Shown: positions 19,755 to 28,719, numbered from the stretch's first letter. The stretch: DNA of 64,000 bases from a virus (IMGVR_UViG_3300006793_000017:1-64000), one strand, 5' to 3'. Translations and numbers: made by a program. Notes: generated by a model not told the origin, from the letters alone.

Positions 19755-19763
19755 GATAAATAA
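19755..19763 (+). promoter_or_regulatory. candidate late promoter of the plus-strand halogenase/oxygenase operon
   Basis: GATAAATAA lies between the upstream terminator and the halogenase ATG, about 37 nt before the start, with AAGGA at normal distance from the ATG. No sigma70-like -35/-10 pair is seen here, so late expression is the likely mode. Confidence 0.6.
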
Positions 19764-19799
19764 TAGTAGTATATTATAAAATACACCAAAGGAAAAGAT

Positions 19800-21422
19800 A
19801 TGAAAATTAAAACAGTAACAATTGTTGGAGGCGGCTCTTCCGGTTGGATGACAGCAGCAGCACTTTCTAAATGTTGCCCACACTTAGATATTACATTAAT
19901 TGAATCTAAAACAATTGGCACAGTTGGCGTAGGTGAAAGTACATTAGGACATATTAATAGATATCTTCAAATGCTTGATCTTAAAGATGAAGATTGGATG
20001 CCAGCATGTAACGCAACATATAAAAACTCAATTCAATTTACAAACTTTAGAGAAAATAAAGGCGAAGTATTTCAATATCCGTTTAGTGATGGATTCGATT
20101 ATACTGATAAGCCAGGTGGCATGGAAAACTGGAGACAGTTAGCAGCACTAAAACCTGAACAATATACTCCAGAAGAATTTGCAAGATTCTTTTGTACAGG
20201 TAATACATTACTTGCTGAACAAAACAAGCAAACTAAAAACGAAGATGGTGTTTTAAGAAACTTTAATTTTGATTGGGATACTGCATATCATTTAGATGCA
20301 GCAGCATTTGGTCAATACTTAAAAGATAAAATTGCTATTCCTAACGGTGTAAAACATATGTATGGCGAAGTACATTCCCATATGAAAGACAATACAAACA
20401 GTTACGTTACACAAGTATTATGTGCAGACGGAACTAAGTTAAACAGTGACTTGTATATTGATTGTACAGGTTTTGCATCTATTATGCTAGAAGGTTGGAT
20501 GGGTTCACACTTTATGAACTTTGAAAAACACTTAGCAAATGATAGAGCATGGGCATGTAGATTACCTTATACTGATAGAGAAAAACAAATGCACAACGTA
20601 ACTGATTGCCATGCACTTGGTAATGGTTGGGTATGGAACATTCCTTTATGGAATAGAATTGGTACAGGCTATGTTTACTCGTCAAGGTTTACAACACCAG
20701 AAAAAGCTCAAGTAGAGTTTAGAAAACATCTTGCAGAAGCACATACACCAGAAATTGCTGAAGCAGCAGAAATGTTTGAAGTTAAAATTAAACATGGTTA
20801 TAGACATAGAGCATGGAAAGGTAATGTAGTAGGTGTAGGACTTAGTTACGGATTTGTTGAGCCATTAGAATCAACAGGACTATTAACTACACACGAAAAT
20901 ATTATTAAACTAGTTGATATATTAAACACAAGAGACGGCCATGTAACTAGAACTGAACGAGAAGGCTTTAACTTTTCTTGTGAATATGATGTTAAAAAGT
21001 TTAGAGACTTTGTATCACAACACTATGCATTCTCTATGAGAGAAGACACTCCATACTGGAGATGGTGTACTGAAATAAATGAATATGATCCGCTTATGCA
21101 TTCAGATGAAATGCAAAAACATTCACAGTATGTTGCTATGATTGGTAACATTGTAGGCGGACATGCGTACGATGAAACATATACAGGAAATTGTTTTATT
21201 ACAGCGGGAATGGGCATTAGAGCGACTGCTACACCTGAGTTAGTTTTACGAGGATCTAGTCGTAGATTCGAAGTAGATATACAAGAGGAAATAGGTGCAG
21301 TTGATCGCATGTATCAACAGTATAAAAATTTTGTATTAGATCATCTAGAGAATCTACCTAGTCATTATGAGTACTTAAAAGAAAACATATATGGCGGGAA
21401 AGATGATTACGAGCTTGATTAA
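19800..21422 (+). CDS. flavin-dependent tryptophan halogenase family protein (540 aa)
   Basis: FAD-binding GGGSSGW at residues 10-16, GVGEST at 43-48, a Lys at 75 in the position of the halogenase catalytic lysine (NATYKNSIQF), and an intact W277-V-W279-N-I-P (WxWxIP) motif, the family signature. Length matches PrnA/RebH-type enzymes (~510-540 aa). Family members use FADH2, O2 and halide to make HOX, which travels to the lysine and halogenates an aromatic substrate; a cyanophage member (VirX1, cyanophage Syn10) has been shown to iodinate diverse substrates. It heads the island and overlaps the next gene. The native substrate is unknown and the family also includes non-halogenating members. 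Confidence 0.85.
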   Translation: MKIKTVTIVGGGSSGWMTAAALSKCCPHLDITLIESKTIGTVGVGESTLGHINRYLQMLDLKDEDWMPACNATYKNSIQFTNFRENKGEVFQYPFSDGFDYTDKPGGMENWRQLAALKPEQYTPEEFARFFCTGNTLLAEQNKQTKNEDGVLRNFNFDWDTAYHLDAAAFGQYLKDKIAIPNGVKHMYGEVHSHMKDNTNSYVTQVLCADGTKLNSDLYIDCTGFASIMLEGWMGSHFMNFEKHLANDRAWACRLPYTDREKQMHNVTDCHALGNGWVWNIPLWNRIGTGYVYSSRFTTPEKAQVEFRKHLAEAHTPEIAEAAEMFEVKIKHGYRHRAWKGNVVGVGLSYGFVEPLESTGLLTTHENIIKLVDILNTRDGHVTRTEREGFNFSCEYDVKKFRDFVSQHYAFSMREDTPYWRWCTEINEYDPLMHSDEMQKHSQYVAMIGNIVGGHAYDETYTGNCFITAGMGIRATATPELVLRGSSRRFEVDIQEEIGAVDRMYQQYKNFVLDHLENLPSHYEYLKENIYGGKDDYELD

Positions 21423-22200
21423 AAAGTTTTTTAATAAGCAAAAGCCACACTTGCGGTTCTATAGTCTGTATCCTGGAGTTGCAGATGTTTATCCTATTTT
21501 TCAAGCATCTAAATTACCAAGAAACTTTACAAAAAATCAACCCCCTCCGCAAGTTGAAAGACTAGAAGCTAACGTTGCTAAGTGTCCTGGAATACGAAAA
21601 GTTGCTATGACAGGATGGATAGTACCAGCACCAGCAGACTTTATTATTAGAACAAATGGTGACGGTGTTAGTTTTGAATGGCGCGAACCGATTAAGTTTG
21701 ACAAAGAAATGCCAGGTACTGAATCATATATTATGATGCATACTGAAAGTCAAACTGTACCTGTGCTTGATGATGTTGAAAACACATTAAGGACAACAGT
21801 AAAAGTAGAAACTCCTTGGAGAGTTGAAGCTTCAGACGATATTGTATTGTTACAATTACCACTTACATATGCTAATGAGCCTAGGTTTACATCAGCACAT
21901 GGTATACTAGATCCAATGCAATCACACGTAATAAACTTACAACTGTTCTGGAATGTTTTAGAAGGAGAAACATTAATTAGAGCAGGAACACCATTAGCTC
22001 AGTACATTCCTATTAAAAGAAGTGAACTGAATTATAGTGCGTACGATTATTCAGTTGCATCACAACCAACTGAAGTTGACATACAGAGAGAAAAAGCATA
22101 TAATTATGCTGCAAACTGCTCGTTGCTAGATAAAGACACTTTAGCATCAAGATTAAAAAGGGCAAAGGCAGTCTTAACTAAGTATAAACACAAAGGATGA
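21403..22200 (+). CDS. unknown protein of the halogenase operon (265 aa)
   Basis: Start placed at ATG 21403, with GGCGGGA just upstream; an in-frame ATG at 21391 would add four residues. Either start overlaps the halogenase 3' end. The protein opens with a basic segment (LIKKFFNKQKPHLRFYSL) and then reads as a soluble alpha/beta protein containing MTGWIVPAPADFIIRTNGDG, PGTESYIMMHTESQ and NLQLFWNVLEGETLIRAGTPL. I do not recognise it securely. Its constant company with halogenase and oxygenase genes suggests a substrate-handling or partner role, but no HxD/H triad is visible. Confidence 0.6.
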   Translation: MITSLIKKFFNKQKPHLRFYSLYPGVADVYPIFQASKLPRNFTKNQPPPQVERLEANVAKCPGIRKVAMTGWIVPAPADFIIRTNGDGVSFEWREPIKFDKEMPGTESYIMMHTESQTVPVLDDVENTLRTTVKVETPWRVEASDDIVLLQLPLTYANEPRFTSAHGILDPMQSHVINLQLFWNVLEGETLIRAGTPLAQYIPIKRSELNYSAYDYSVASQPTEVDIQREKAYNYAANCSLLDKDTLASRLKRAKAVLTKYKHKG

Positions 22201-22205
22201 TTACA

Positions 22206-22469
22206 ATGACAGAAAAAAATAGAAATGTTGTCACTAAGTTGGAAGCTGTAAAAGCTCAACTTCAAGCTGACATGACTAAAAGCAACGAAGAACTTGCCAA
22301 ATTAGAAGAAGAATTTGCTGATTTAAAATTAAATCCGTATGGTATTACTTCTATTGACTTTGCAAAGAGACAAGAACTTTCAACTGATGTTCTAAAGATG
22401 GAAGGCACACTTATGGGTTTAGATTTAGCGATTGAAACCTATGAGGAAGAACATGGTAAGTCCGACTAA
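22206..22469 (+). CDS. small coiled-coil protein (87 aa)
   Basis: Start chosen at ATG 22206, eight bases after AAAGGA; an ATG at 22197 lies directly on that site. Residues 5-45 (VVTKLEAVKAQLQ, then NEELAKLEEEFADL) form a heptad-rich coiled coil, and a second helix follows with MEGTLMGLDLAIETYEEE. No catalytic motif. It is inside the oxygenase operon and overlaps the next gene, so it may act as a scaffold or adaptor; that is speculation from shape and position. Confidence 0.6.
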   Translation: MTEKNRNVVTKLEAVKAQLQADMTKSNEELAKLEEEFADLKLNPYGITSIDFAKRQELSTDVLKMEGTLMGLDLAIETYEEEHGKSD

Positions 22470-23040
22470 TGAGGGAGGCATACACCTCTTTCCGCCTACA
22501 ATTTGGAAATACAGTTATAACTTTCCATATGACGAAATAGAACAATCAATAGAAGAAGTTTTTGATTCAGTTGAGAGAAATTCTAGTTTAGAAAAAGGCG
22601 CCGCCCTATCTACTGTAACTTTGCCTGAAAGACAGCAGCCCCACACTTGGGAAGAACTTGCTGAATTTCACCATTGGCTAGGCACTAAGTTAACAGGAAT
22701 AAAAGAAGAATTAAATTTTTACGAAAGACAGTCATCGGTTATCGGTTCTTGGTTTAATAGACATTACAAGACAGGATATACTGAAGAGCATTGTCACAAC
22801 TATAGTACGTTTGTAGCAAGTTGCTATATCAAATGCCCACCCGATAGCGGCAATATTGTTTTTAGAAATCCTTTAGAATATCACTTCACAAACTTTCCTA
22901 TAGTAAACGAAACACAAACATTGCAAGAAGTGCAATGTAAAACAGGAGATGTTATTATTTTTCCTAGTTGGTTAAAACACTTTGTTACAGAAAACAAAAC
23001 AGACCAAGAAAGAATTGTAATGACTATTAATATTAAATAA
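22453..23040 (+). CDS. putative 2OG-Fe(II) oxygenase (195 aa)
   Basis: Start at ATG 22453, chosen because GAGGAAG sits just before it; it overlaps the coiled-coil gene. The metal-site region EEHCHNYSTFVASCYIK gives H113-x-H115, followed by GDVIIFPSWLKHFV with a distal His176 and an Arg at 187 that could bind 2-oxoglutarate (QERIVMTINI). This layout matches the phage oxygenase family that uses an HxH...H set (2OG-FeII_Oxy_5 type), as does its FPPTIW N-terminus. Substrate unknown. Confidence 0.65.
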   Translation: MVSPTNEGGIHLFPPTIWKYSYNFPYDEIEQSIEEVFDSVERNSSLEKGAALSTVTLPERQQPHTWEELAEFHHWLGTKLTGIKEELNFYERQSSVIGSWFNRHYKTGYTEEHCHNYSTFVASCYIKCPPDSGNIVFRNPLEYHFTNFPIVNETQTLQEVQCKTGDVIIFPSWLKHFVTENKTDQERIVMTINIK

Positions 23041-23843
23041 TGGACTTTAAAATTTGTTATCCAGATGCAAACACTATCGATAGTGTTATAAAGGTAAAGT
23101 CCTTAGAGGACTTTAAAGCCGAGTACTTTGACTTAGGTGAAGGTATTGGATATTGGATTGCTGATAATCCTTTTTATGATGACGGCTTTAATTTTTTTAA
23201 AGGCTTAGTAAAGTCTTTTCCTATTGTAAAAGATAACAATGCAGAAGGTAATTTAGATCCTAATCCATTTGATACAATACATTTACCAGACTGGACATAT
23301 AAAAATATATGTTTCTTATTGCGTGATTTTTATTTAAAAAATGTAGAAAGCAATATGTTTGATCCGCAAATACATGAATGGGGTAATGTATATTATAAAG
23401 AAAGAGCTAAACCTATTAGTTGCTGGCGAATTCCGCATGTTGATTATCCTAAAGGTTTAGTAGGTAATTTATGGTTTACAGGACACGACTTAGTAGATTC
23501 TTGTACAAAACTTTACAAGTACGAAGGAACTGTAAAAGATAGTCTATACGATTTTCAAACAGATAAAGATCATCCTATGTATGAGCGTTGGTCACAAATT
23601 GCAGATAAACCACAAAGAGCAGATGCTTGGTTCAATATGTCAGACGAAGAATTAGCACAATGGGGATTTAAGTATATGGGATCAGCGCCATCAGTAGAAG
23701 GCAAAATGACAATGTATAGAGCAGATATTAGTCATGCAGCAGTTATTTCATCTAAGGTAGATTTTAGATGGAGTCATACATTTGCATTTTCAGATGATTT
23801 TCCTCCTGAAGTTAGAATGGGCGACTTGGAGTTAAGGTTATGA
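23040..23843 (+). CDS. putative 2OG-Fe(II) oxygenase-like protein (267 aa)
   Basis: Starts in a TAATG overlap with the preceding stop. A possible facial triad is visible: IPHVDYPKG (H133-x-D135) and DISHAAV (H232), with Arg243 in FRWSHTFAF as a candidate 2-oxoglutarate ligand. The ~95 residues between the triad halves are longer than in the neighbours. The N-terminal 120 residues are Phe/Asp-rich and unassigned. Assignment rests on motif order and operon company rather than clear family similarity. Confidence 0.55.
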   Translation: MDFKICYPDANTIDSVIKVKSLEDFKAEYFDLGEGIGYWIADNPFYDDGFNFFKGLVKSFPIVKDNNAEGNLDPNPFDTIHLPDWTYKNICFLLRDFYLKNVESNMFDPQIHEWGNVYYKERAKPISCWRIPHVDYPKGLVGNLWFTGHDLVDSCTKLYKYEGTVKDSLYDFQTDKDHPMYERWSQIADKPQRADAWFNMSDEELAQWGFKYMGSAPSVEGKMTMYRADISHAAVISSKVDFRWSHTFAFSDDFPPEVRMGDLELRL

Positions 23844-24466
23844 TGAATATGGATATGTTCTTTCCTACTCCAGTTTGGTGGGAGCAAACAGAACTAGACA
23901 ATACAGACATGCTAAAACTTTGTTATCAACTGCACAAAGAAGATGACAATGGAAGAGTACTAAGTAATCAAGGAGGCTGGCAATCAAAAGATTTTAGGCC
24001 TGATGCATACGATTCAATGAAACCATTACACGATGCAATTATGCAACAAGTAAATCAGTGTATTAGAGATTACGGTTATTACGAAGAATATTGTTATCCT
24101 ATAATGGAAAACTTTTGGTTTAATATTAACAGGCAAGGTAATACTAATTCAGTACATATACACGATAATAGTTTTATATCTGGTGTGTACTATGTAAGTG
24201 CAAAGCCAGGACAGGGTAATTTAAATGTTTACAAAAATCATATGCAAGATTTTATTATTGCATCAGCAGCACCAATGAAAAACTATACACCTATTAGTGC
24301 AGCAGCAATTGCTTATGAACCAGTATCAAGTAAATTAATATTGTTTCCGGGTTGGTTACCGCATGGTGTTGAAAGAAATACAACAGAAGAAGATAGAGTA
24401 AGTGTATCTTTTAATGTTAAATTAATAAGGACAGATGATGAACGACTTCAGCAGAAGAATACTTAG
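23840..24466 (+). CDS. 2OG-Fe(II) oxygenase, FPTPVW/HIH type (208 aa)
   Basis: Classic features of the 2OG-FeII_Oxy_5 (TIGR02466-like) family: FFPTPVW near the N-terminus, GGWQS at ~46, VHIHDNSFISGVYYV with H106-x-H108, and LILFPGWLPHGVERN with H175, then R186 in DRVSVSFNV. Overlaps the previous gene by ATGA, which suggests translational coupling. Members are small stand-alone dioxygenases common in marine phages; substrates are not established. Confidence 0.8.
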   Translation: MMNMDMFFPTPVWWEQTELDNTDMLKLCYQLHKEDDNGRVLSNQGGWQSKDFRPDAYDSMKPLHDAIMQQVNQCIRDYGYYEEYCYPIMENFWFNINRQGNTNSVHIHDNSFISGVYYVSAKPGQGNLNVYKNHMQDFIIASAAPMKNYTPISAAAIAYEPVSSKLILFPGWLPHGVERNTTEEDRVSVSFNVKLIRTDDERLQQKNT

Positions 24467-25154
24467 CGAAACAAACTTAGCGTTTGAAGATAAGCCACAC
24501 TTCTTTAAGAAGTTGCTTGACAATCCTAGCGAATTGGTTACTTGGCAAGATATTGAACAGCACACAAATAAAACAGAACGTTATAACTTTGAACTTATAA
24601 GTCCAGATAGCAGTAAAATTGAAATACCTGTTAGTAGAAAAAATTGGATTTATGATAGAGGTGTGCAAGATAAAGGTTTTATATTTGATAAAGTAAATGC
24701 TGGTTACGGATTAATCTGTTTAGATTACGGATTTCATAATCAAAAAACAATGGATTTTTTAAACGTATTTGAAAATATGTTTAGTATACATGCTGCAATA
24801 CATGTGTATTGTGGGCTAAAAGATTCTAAGTCTTTTACAATACATGATGATTATCCTTGTAATTTTATTATTCAAGCAGAAGGAAAAACTAGATGGAAAG
24901 TGTATAAAAATAAAATTTCTTACATGCATAGAACAGGATTAATGAATGGTAAGTTACAAGATAAAGACATGGAAGTAGATATTGACGTAGAATTAGAACC
25001 GGGAGATGCATTATATATCCCCTCAAGACAGTATCATTGTGCATATCCTAAAGGCAAACGAATATCTCTAAGTATTCCATGCTGGCAGAAACTGCCAACA
25101 GAGCCAATGGAAAATGCAGTAGATAGAAATTATTATAGGATCAACAATGTTTAA
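24435..25154 (+). CDS. JmjC/cupin-type 2OG oxygenase (239 aa)
   Basis: The core FTIHDDYPCNFIIQAEG (H137-x-D139) and LEPGDALYIPSRQYHCAYP (H201) form an HxD...H triad in a cupin barrel, as in Cupin_4/JmjC ribosomal-oxygenase-like proteins, many of which hydroxylate protein side chains. The N-terminal ~70 residues (PHFFKKLLDNPSELVTWQDIEQ) look like the helical lead-in seen in that family. It overlaps the previous gene by 32 nt, and a second ATG at 24438 is equally placed. If the family analogy holds, its substrate is likely a protein; this is inference. Confidence 0.7.
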   Translation: MMNDFSRRILSETNLAFEDKPHFFKKLLDNPSELVTWQDIEQHTNKTERYNFELISPDSSKIEIPVSRKNWIYDRGVQDKGFIFDKVNAGYGLICLDYGFHNQKTMDFLNVFENMFSIHAAIHVYCGLKDSKSFTIHDDYPCNFIIQAEGKTRWKVYKNKISYMHRTGLMNGKLQDKDMEVDIDVELEPGDALYIPSRQYHCAYPKGKRISLSIPCWQKLPTEPMENAVDRNYYRINNV

Positions 25155-25728
25155 ACCGATTGAAATAGAAAATGTAATTGAAAAAGATTACCAAAAACAA
25201 ATATTTGATGTAGTGACTGATATCACTTTTGATTGGCATTTTATGGAAGATACAACATTTGAAAAGAAGGATACTCTTAATACATCTACACCTAGTTTTG
25301 CAAATCTAGTATATCATCCTAACAATAAAGAAAATCCAGGATTAGAATTTTTTACTCCGTTGTTACAGAATACTTGTGCAAAAGCAGGTTTAGAACTAGA
25401 CCAACTGTTACGTATGCGCTTAGGCTTTTTACTTAATACAAAGTATATGATGCCGCATGTAAGATATCAACATAACACACCGCATGTAGATTTTGAAGTA
25501 GATCATTATACTGCATGTTACTATGTTAATGAGTGTGATGGTGAAACTGTTGTATTTCACGAAACAGAAGAGGCAGAAAAATACAAGCCTATGCATAAAA
25601 GTATGCCACAGCAAGGTAAAGTATTAGTATTCAACGGAAGACACTATCATGCAAGTACATGTCCTAAGATGTTTACAAAAAGGATTGTAATGACTATGAA
25701 CTTTACAGCGAGACAAATAGATGGATAA
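25147..25728 (+). CDS. 2OG-Fe(II) oxygenase, prolyl-hydroxylase-like (193 aa)
   Basis: NTPHVDFEVDHYTACYYVN gives H113-x-D115; QQGKVLVFNGRHYHAS gives the distal His (168), and R179 in TKRIVMTMNF is the expected 2-oxoglutarate anchor. The spacing and the 'YYVN(E/D)CDG(E/D)T' strand are shared with the 26931 gene, so the two are paralogs. Overlaps its neighbours by 8 nt on both sides. Substrate unknown. Confidence 0.8.
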   Translation: MFKPIEIENVIEKDYQKQIFDVVTDITFDWHFMEDTTFEKKDTLNTSTPSFANLVYHPNNKENPGLEFFTPLLQNTCAKAGLELDQLLRMRLGFLLNTKYMMPHVRYQHNTPHVDFEVDHYTACYYVNECDGETVVFHETEEAEKYKPMHKSMPQQGKVLVFNGRHYHASTCPKMFTKRIVMTMNFTARQIDG

Positions 25729-26428
25729 AGAGCAGTATATAAATGAATTACTAGAGCGTGACAAACAATCTAGTTCTCGTATTGTTTCTCAAAATCTAAA
25801 GGATAGATTTACATATCCTTACCTACCTACTATGGTAGTTGATAATTTTTATGAAGAGCCTGATCAAGTAAGAGAATATGCACTTAGTTTAGAATACTTT
25901 AAAGGTGATAGAGGAAGTTGGCCAGGTGTAAGAACTAAACTGTTTCATGAATTTGATCAAAAAAGTTTAGACTTTTTTAGTAAAAAATTACTAGTATATC
26001 TTAAAGATTATGGTTATACAGGGTTTGACGAAATACAAACAGCGTTTCATAGTACACCAGAATCATACACACGTGGCTGGGTACATGACGATGATCCTAA
26101 ATTAAATGTAGCAGGAGTTGTATACTTAAACAAAGAAGCACCTCAAGGAACAGGAACAGTAATATACGAAGATATGGATTTTGATGGTGGCAAATATGCA
26201 GAAGTGTTTATGCAAGATGTATTAGATGTTCCAGCAAAAGAAAAAGAAGAATTTAATCAAATACGCGAAGCACAAGTTGCAGAATTTAAAAAAACAGTAA
26301 CAATGGAAAGTGTATATAACAGAGCTATTATTTTTGATACTAGGCTTTGGCATAGTCCTGAACACTTTTATGGTAATACTATTAAAGACTCAAGGCTTAC
26401 ACAAGTATTTTTTGCGAGGGCAATATGA
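25721..26428 (+). CDS. 2OG-Fe(II) oxygenase-like, DUF6445-type (235 aa)
   Basis: Begins its conserved part with MVVDNFYEEPDQVREYAL and SWPGVRT, the pattern of the DUF6445-like oxygenase group. Triad candidates are H122-x-D124 (GWVHDDDPKLNVAGVVYLN) and H211 (DTRLWHSPEHFYG), with R225 downstream. Residues 1-35 are a charged helical extension. The next gene is a shorter, degenerate relative. Substrate unknown. Confidence 0.7.
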   Translation: MDKEQYINELLERDKQSSSRIVSQNLKDRFTYPYLPTMVVDNFYEEPDQVREYALSLEYFKGDRGSWPGVRTKLFHEFDQKSLDFFSKKLLVYLKDYGYTGFDEIQTAFHSTPESYTRGWVHDDDPKLNVAGVVYLNKEAPQGTGTVIYEDMDFDGGKYAEVFMQDVLDVPAKEKEEFNQIREAQVAEFKKTVTMESVYNRAIIFDTRLWHSPEHFYGNTIKDSRLTQVFFARAI

Positions 26429-26934
26429 TTAGAAATATTACACAACCTGTAAAAGTTATTGACAACTTCTTTGAGCAGCCTTGGCTAGTAGAGCATCATG
26501 CAAATAAACAAGAGTTTGTTGACCAAGATAATTCTGTTTTTCCAGGATCACGTTCAGCAACACTAGATGAACTTGATATAGATATGTTTGAAAGATTACT
26601 AGGTAAACTTATTAAACATGTGCTTGGTAAAGAAATGTTTACATTCTTACATTGCGAATATCAAAAAATGAATGAAAGATGTATTGATCAAATTAAACAA
26701 ATCAGCACACAAGCAAATATTGCTGGTACAGTATTTTTAACAGAAAACACTGAACTAGATTCTGGTATTTGTTTTTATGATAATAAACATAATCCTACAA
26801 TAAACATAGAAAATGTTTACAACAGATGTGTACTATGGGATCCTAAAGAACATTATAAAATTCTAAAATACAAACCAAATACACTTATGTTAACGTTTTA
26901 CGGAACAGCAGTACAGAGGTATCCAACACAATGA
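26425..26934 (+). CDS. degenerate DUF6445-like oxygenase paralog (169 aa)
   Basis: Collinear with the 25721 protein: KVIDNFFEQPWLVEHHA and FPGSRS match its VVDNFYEEPDQVREYA and WPGVRT, IAGTVFLTENT matches its core strand, and VYNRCVLWDP matches YNRAIIFD. The HxD segment is replaced by ERCIDQIKQ, so the first metal-binding His is missing, and the distal region is shortened. It therefore probably does not bind Fe(II) in the usual way and may be a non-catalytic partner or a decaying copy. The reading frame is intact and ATGA-coupled to both neighbours. Confidence 0.65.
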   Translation: MIRNITQPVKVIDNFFEQPWLVEHHANKQEFVDQDNSVFPGSRSATLDELDIDMFERLLGKLIKHVLGKEMFTFLHCEYQKMNERCIDQIKQISTQANIAGTVFLTENTELDSGICFYDNKHNPTINIENVYNRCVLWDPKEHYKILKYKPNTLMLTFYGTAVQRYPTQ

Positions 26935-27542
26935 CAAATGATATTTTAATACTTGATGATGTAATTCCTAAAGATTATTCAGACCATATTAGAACATTAT
27001 TAACTGGTTGGGAATTTGGTTGGGTCTTTAATCAGAACATGGTTTCTCCTGATGCAGAACTACAAGGCGAAAGCAATCATGCAGGTTTTAATCACTTTTT
27101 TTACGAAAAACAACAAGCAGTAAGTCAACACTTTAATTTTGTATATCCGCTTGTTTTAAGCATTACTAGTGCGTCTAAGACGCCGTATAACAGGTTAATA
27201 CGCATGAGAGCTAACTTGACCCTACCTAACAAAACAAGCACGTTAGAATACCATATGCCGCACATAGACAGCTTCTTTGAACATTGGAATGCAATTTATT
27301 ATGTAAACGATTGTGACGGTGATACTATTATTTTTAATGAAACAAATGATACTTATGATCCTGGTACTGATGATATTATGCGTATCAAAGAGAACAAGTT
27401 TACAATTAAAGAACGTGTTACACCTAAACAAGGTAGAGTAGTTGTATTCCCAGGAAAGTATTATCATACTAGCAGTTATTGTAAAGATTCTGCATATAGA
27501 TCTGTTATTAACATTAATTTAGATAGGGTTCAACTAGGATGA
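26931..27542 (+). CDS. 2OG-Fe(II) oxygenase, prolyl-hydroxylase-like (203 aa)
   Basis: HMPHIDSFFEHWNAIYYVN carries H111-x-D113 and PKQGRVVVFPGKYYHTSS carries H179; R190 (AYRSVININL) is the likely 2-oxoglutarate ligand. Closely similar in layout to the 25147 gene, with an extra ~15 residues between triad halves. ATGA overlaps at both ends. Substrate unknown. Confidence 0.8.
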   Translation: MTNDILILDDVIPKDYSDHIRTLLTGWEFGWVFNQNMVSPDAELQGESNHAGFNHFFYEKQQAVSQHFNFVYPLVLSITSASKTPYNRLIRMRANLTLPNKTSTLEYHMPHIDSFFEHWNAIYYVNDCDGDTIIFNETNDTYDPGTDDIMRIKENKFTIKERVTPKQGRVVVFPGKYYHTSSYCKDSAYRSVININLDRVQLG

Positions 27543-28096
27543 GCGAATACTACTTACACCAAAGTCAATATATAATCGAGAATAAGACTCAGATTTTTGA
27601 TCATTTAGATAACGCACATGGTGTTTTTAAGAAAATATTTTCTGATAATAATGACAGCACATGGTCATATAATTTGTACAATGTGTTTGCACTAACTGCA
27701 CCTAGCACTATTTTTTATAACATATATAAAGAGCTTGGAACATTTGTAAGAAGTAATATAGGTGATGATCGACCACTGTGGATACAAGCATGGTTAAACT
27801 ATCATAGACCAGATGAATGCTTAACACGACACGGACATGAATTTGATTGGCACGGATATATTAGCATTGATCCTAAAAGTACACAAACTATATTTGATAA
27901 TTGGACTATTGATAACAAGCCAGGTCAAATATATTTAGGACCAGGACATGCTGAACACGAAGTTAAAGTACTAGAACCATATGAAGGTTATAGAACAACA
28001 ATAGGGTTTGATGTACATTCAATACCAAATAATTCTTTTATTAGAAATTATGAAGAAAGACCTTTTGGTAATATGGGGTTAATGCCATTACTATGA
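27539..28096 (+). CDS. putative 2OG-Fe(II) oxygenase (185 aa)
   Basis: WIQAWLNYHRPDECLTRHG begins a double-stranded-helix-like core: H98-x-H100 (TRHGHEFDWHGYISI), a distal His at 137 or 140 (LGPGHAEHEV), and R152 in EGYRTTIGFDV. The HxH variant and the WHGYISI strand resemble other phage oxygenase-like proteins. The N-terminal 75 residues are helical and unassigned. Coupled by ATGA to both neighbours. Confidence 0.65.
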   Translation: MSEYYLHQSQYIIENKTQIFDHLDNAHGVFKKIFSDNNDSTWSYNLYNVFALTAPSTIFYNIYKELGTFVRSNIGDDRPLWIQAWLNYHRPDECLTRHGHEFDWHGYISIDPKSTQTIFDNWTIDNKPGQIYLGPGHAEHEVKVLEPYEGYRTTIGFDVHSIPNNSFIRNYEERPFGNMGLMPLL

Positions 28097-28719
28097 TAGA
28101 AGATTACAAAATTATACGAGGCGCAGTATCAACAGAACTCTGCGAATTTCTTGCATTAGAGTACGAACTGATGGAAGAAGTTTGTAAAGTATTGTATGCT
28201 GGTGCCGACTTATCTGACCTTGAAGAAAACACTTTTGCGAGATACGCTCCCTTGATGTTTGAAACATTGATGGTAAAACTAAATCCTTTGGTTGCAAAAG
28301 AATGGGGTCATGAGTTGGTACCAGTGTACTCTTATGCTAGGATATATTATAAAGGATCGCAACTTAAAAAACACTTTGACAGACCTAGCTCTGAAGTATC
28401 GGTATCAGTTGCAATATCAAAAGAACCAGAATACAATTGGCCAATATACATTAAAAATGAAGATGGTGTTGAACACGAGATTAATTTAGATGTTGGTGAT
28501 ATTGTTATATACAGTGGACGTAGGCACGAACACTGGAGAAACCCGTATGAGGGTAACAAAGTAGTACAAGCGTTTCTACAGTACGTAGAAGCCGATGGAC
28601 CATATTCACATTTAAAATGGGATACGAAACCAGCATTAGGACTTCCTGCAGAATTTGTTCGTCAAGAGATAAAAGACGAAGTGCAGAATGTTAAAGATAT
28701 GCTTGGATTTAAGCGTTAA
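28093..28719 (+). CDS. 2OG-Fe(II) oxygenase-like protein (208 aa), last gene of the plus operon
   Basis: QLKKHFDRPSSEVSVSVAI gives H94-x-D96, and LDVGDIVIYSGRRHEHWRN gives the distal His (145 or 147). The YARIYYKGSQL strand before the triad is typical of phage prolyl-hydroxylase-like proteins. The expected Arg after the distal His is a Lys (156) or is displaced. The stop codon abuts the stop of the convergent 52-aa gene with no space for a terminator between them. Confidence 0.75.
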   Translation: MIEDYKIIRGAVSTELCEFLALEYELMEEVCKVLYAGADLSDLEENTFARYAPLMFETLMVKLNPLVAKEWGHELVPVYSYARIYYKGSQLKKHFDRPSSEVSVSVAISKEPEYNWPIYIKNEDGVEHEINLDVGDIVIYSGRRHEHWRNPYEGNKVVQAFLQYVEADGPYSHLKWDTKPALGLPAEFVRQEIKDEVQNVKDMLGFKR

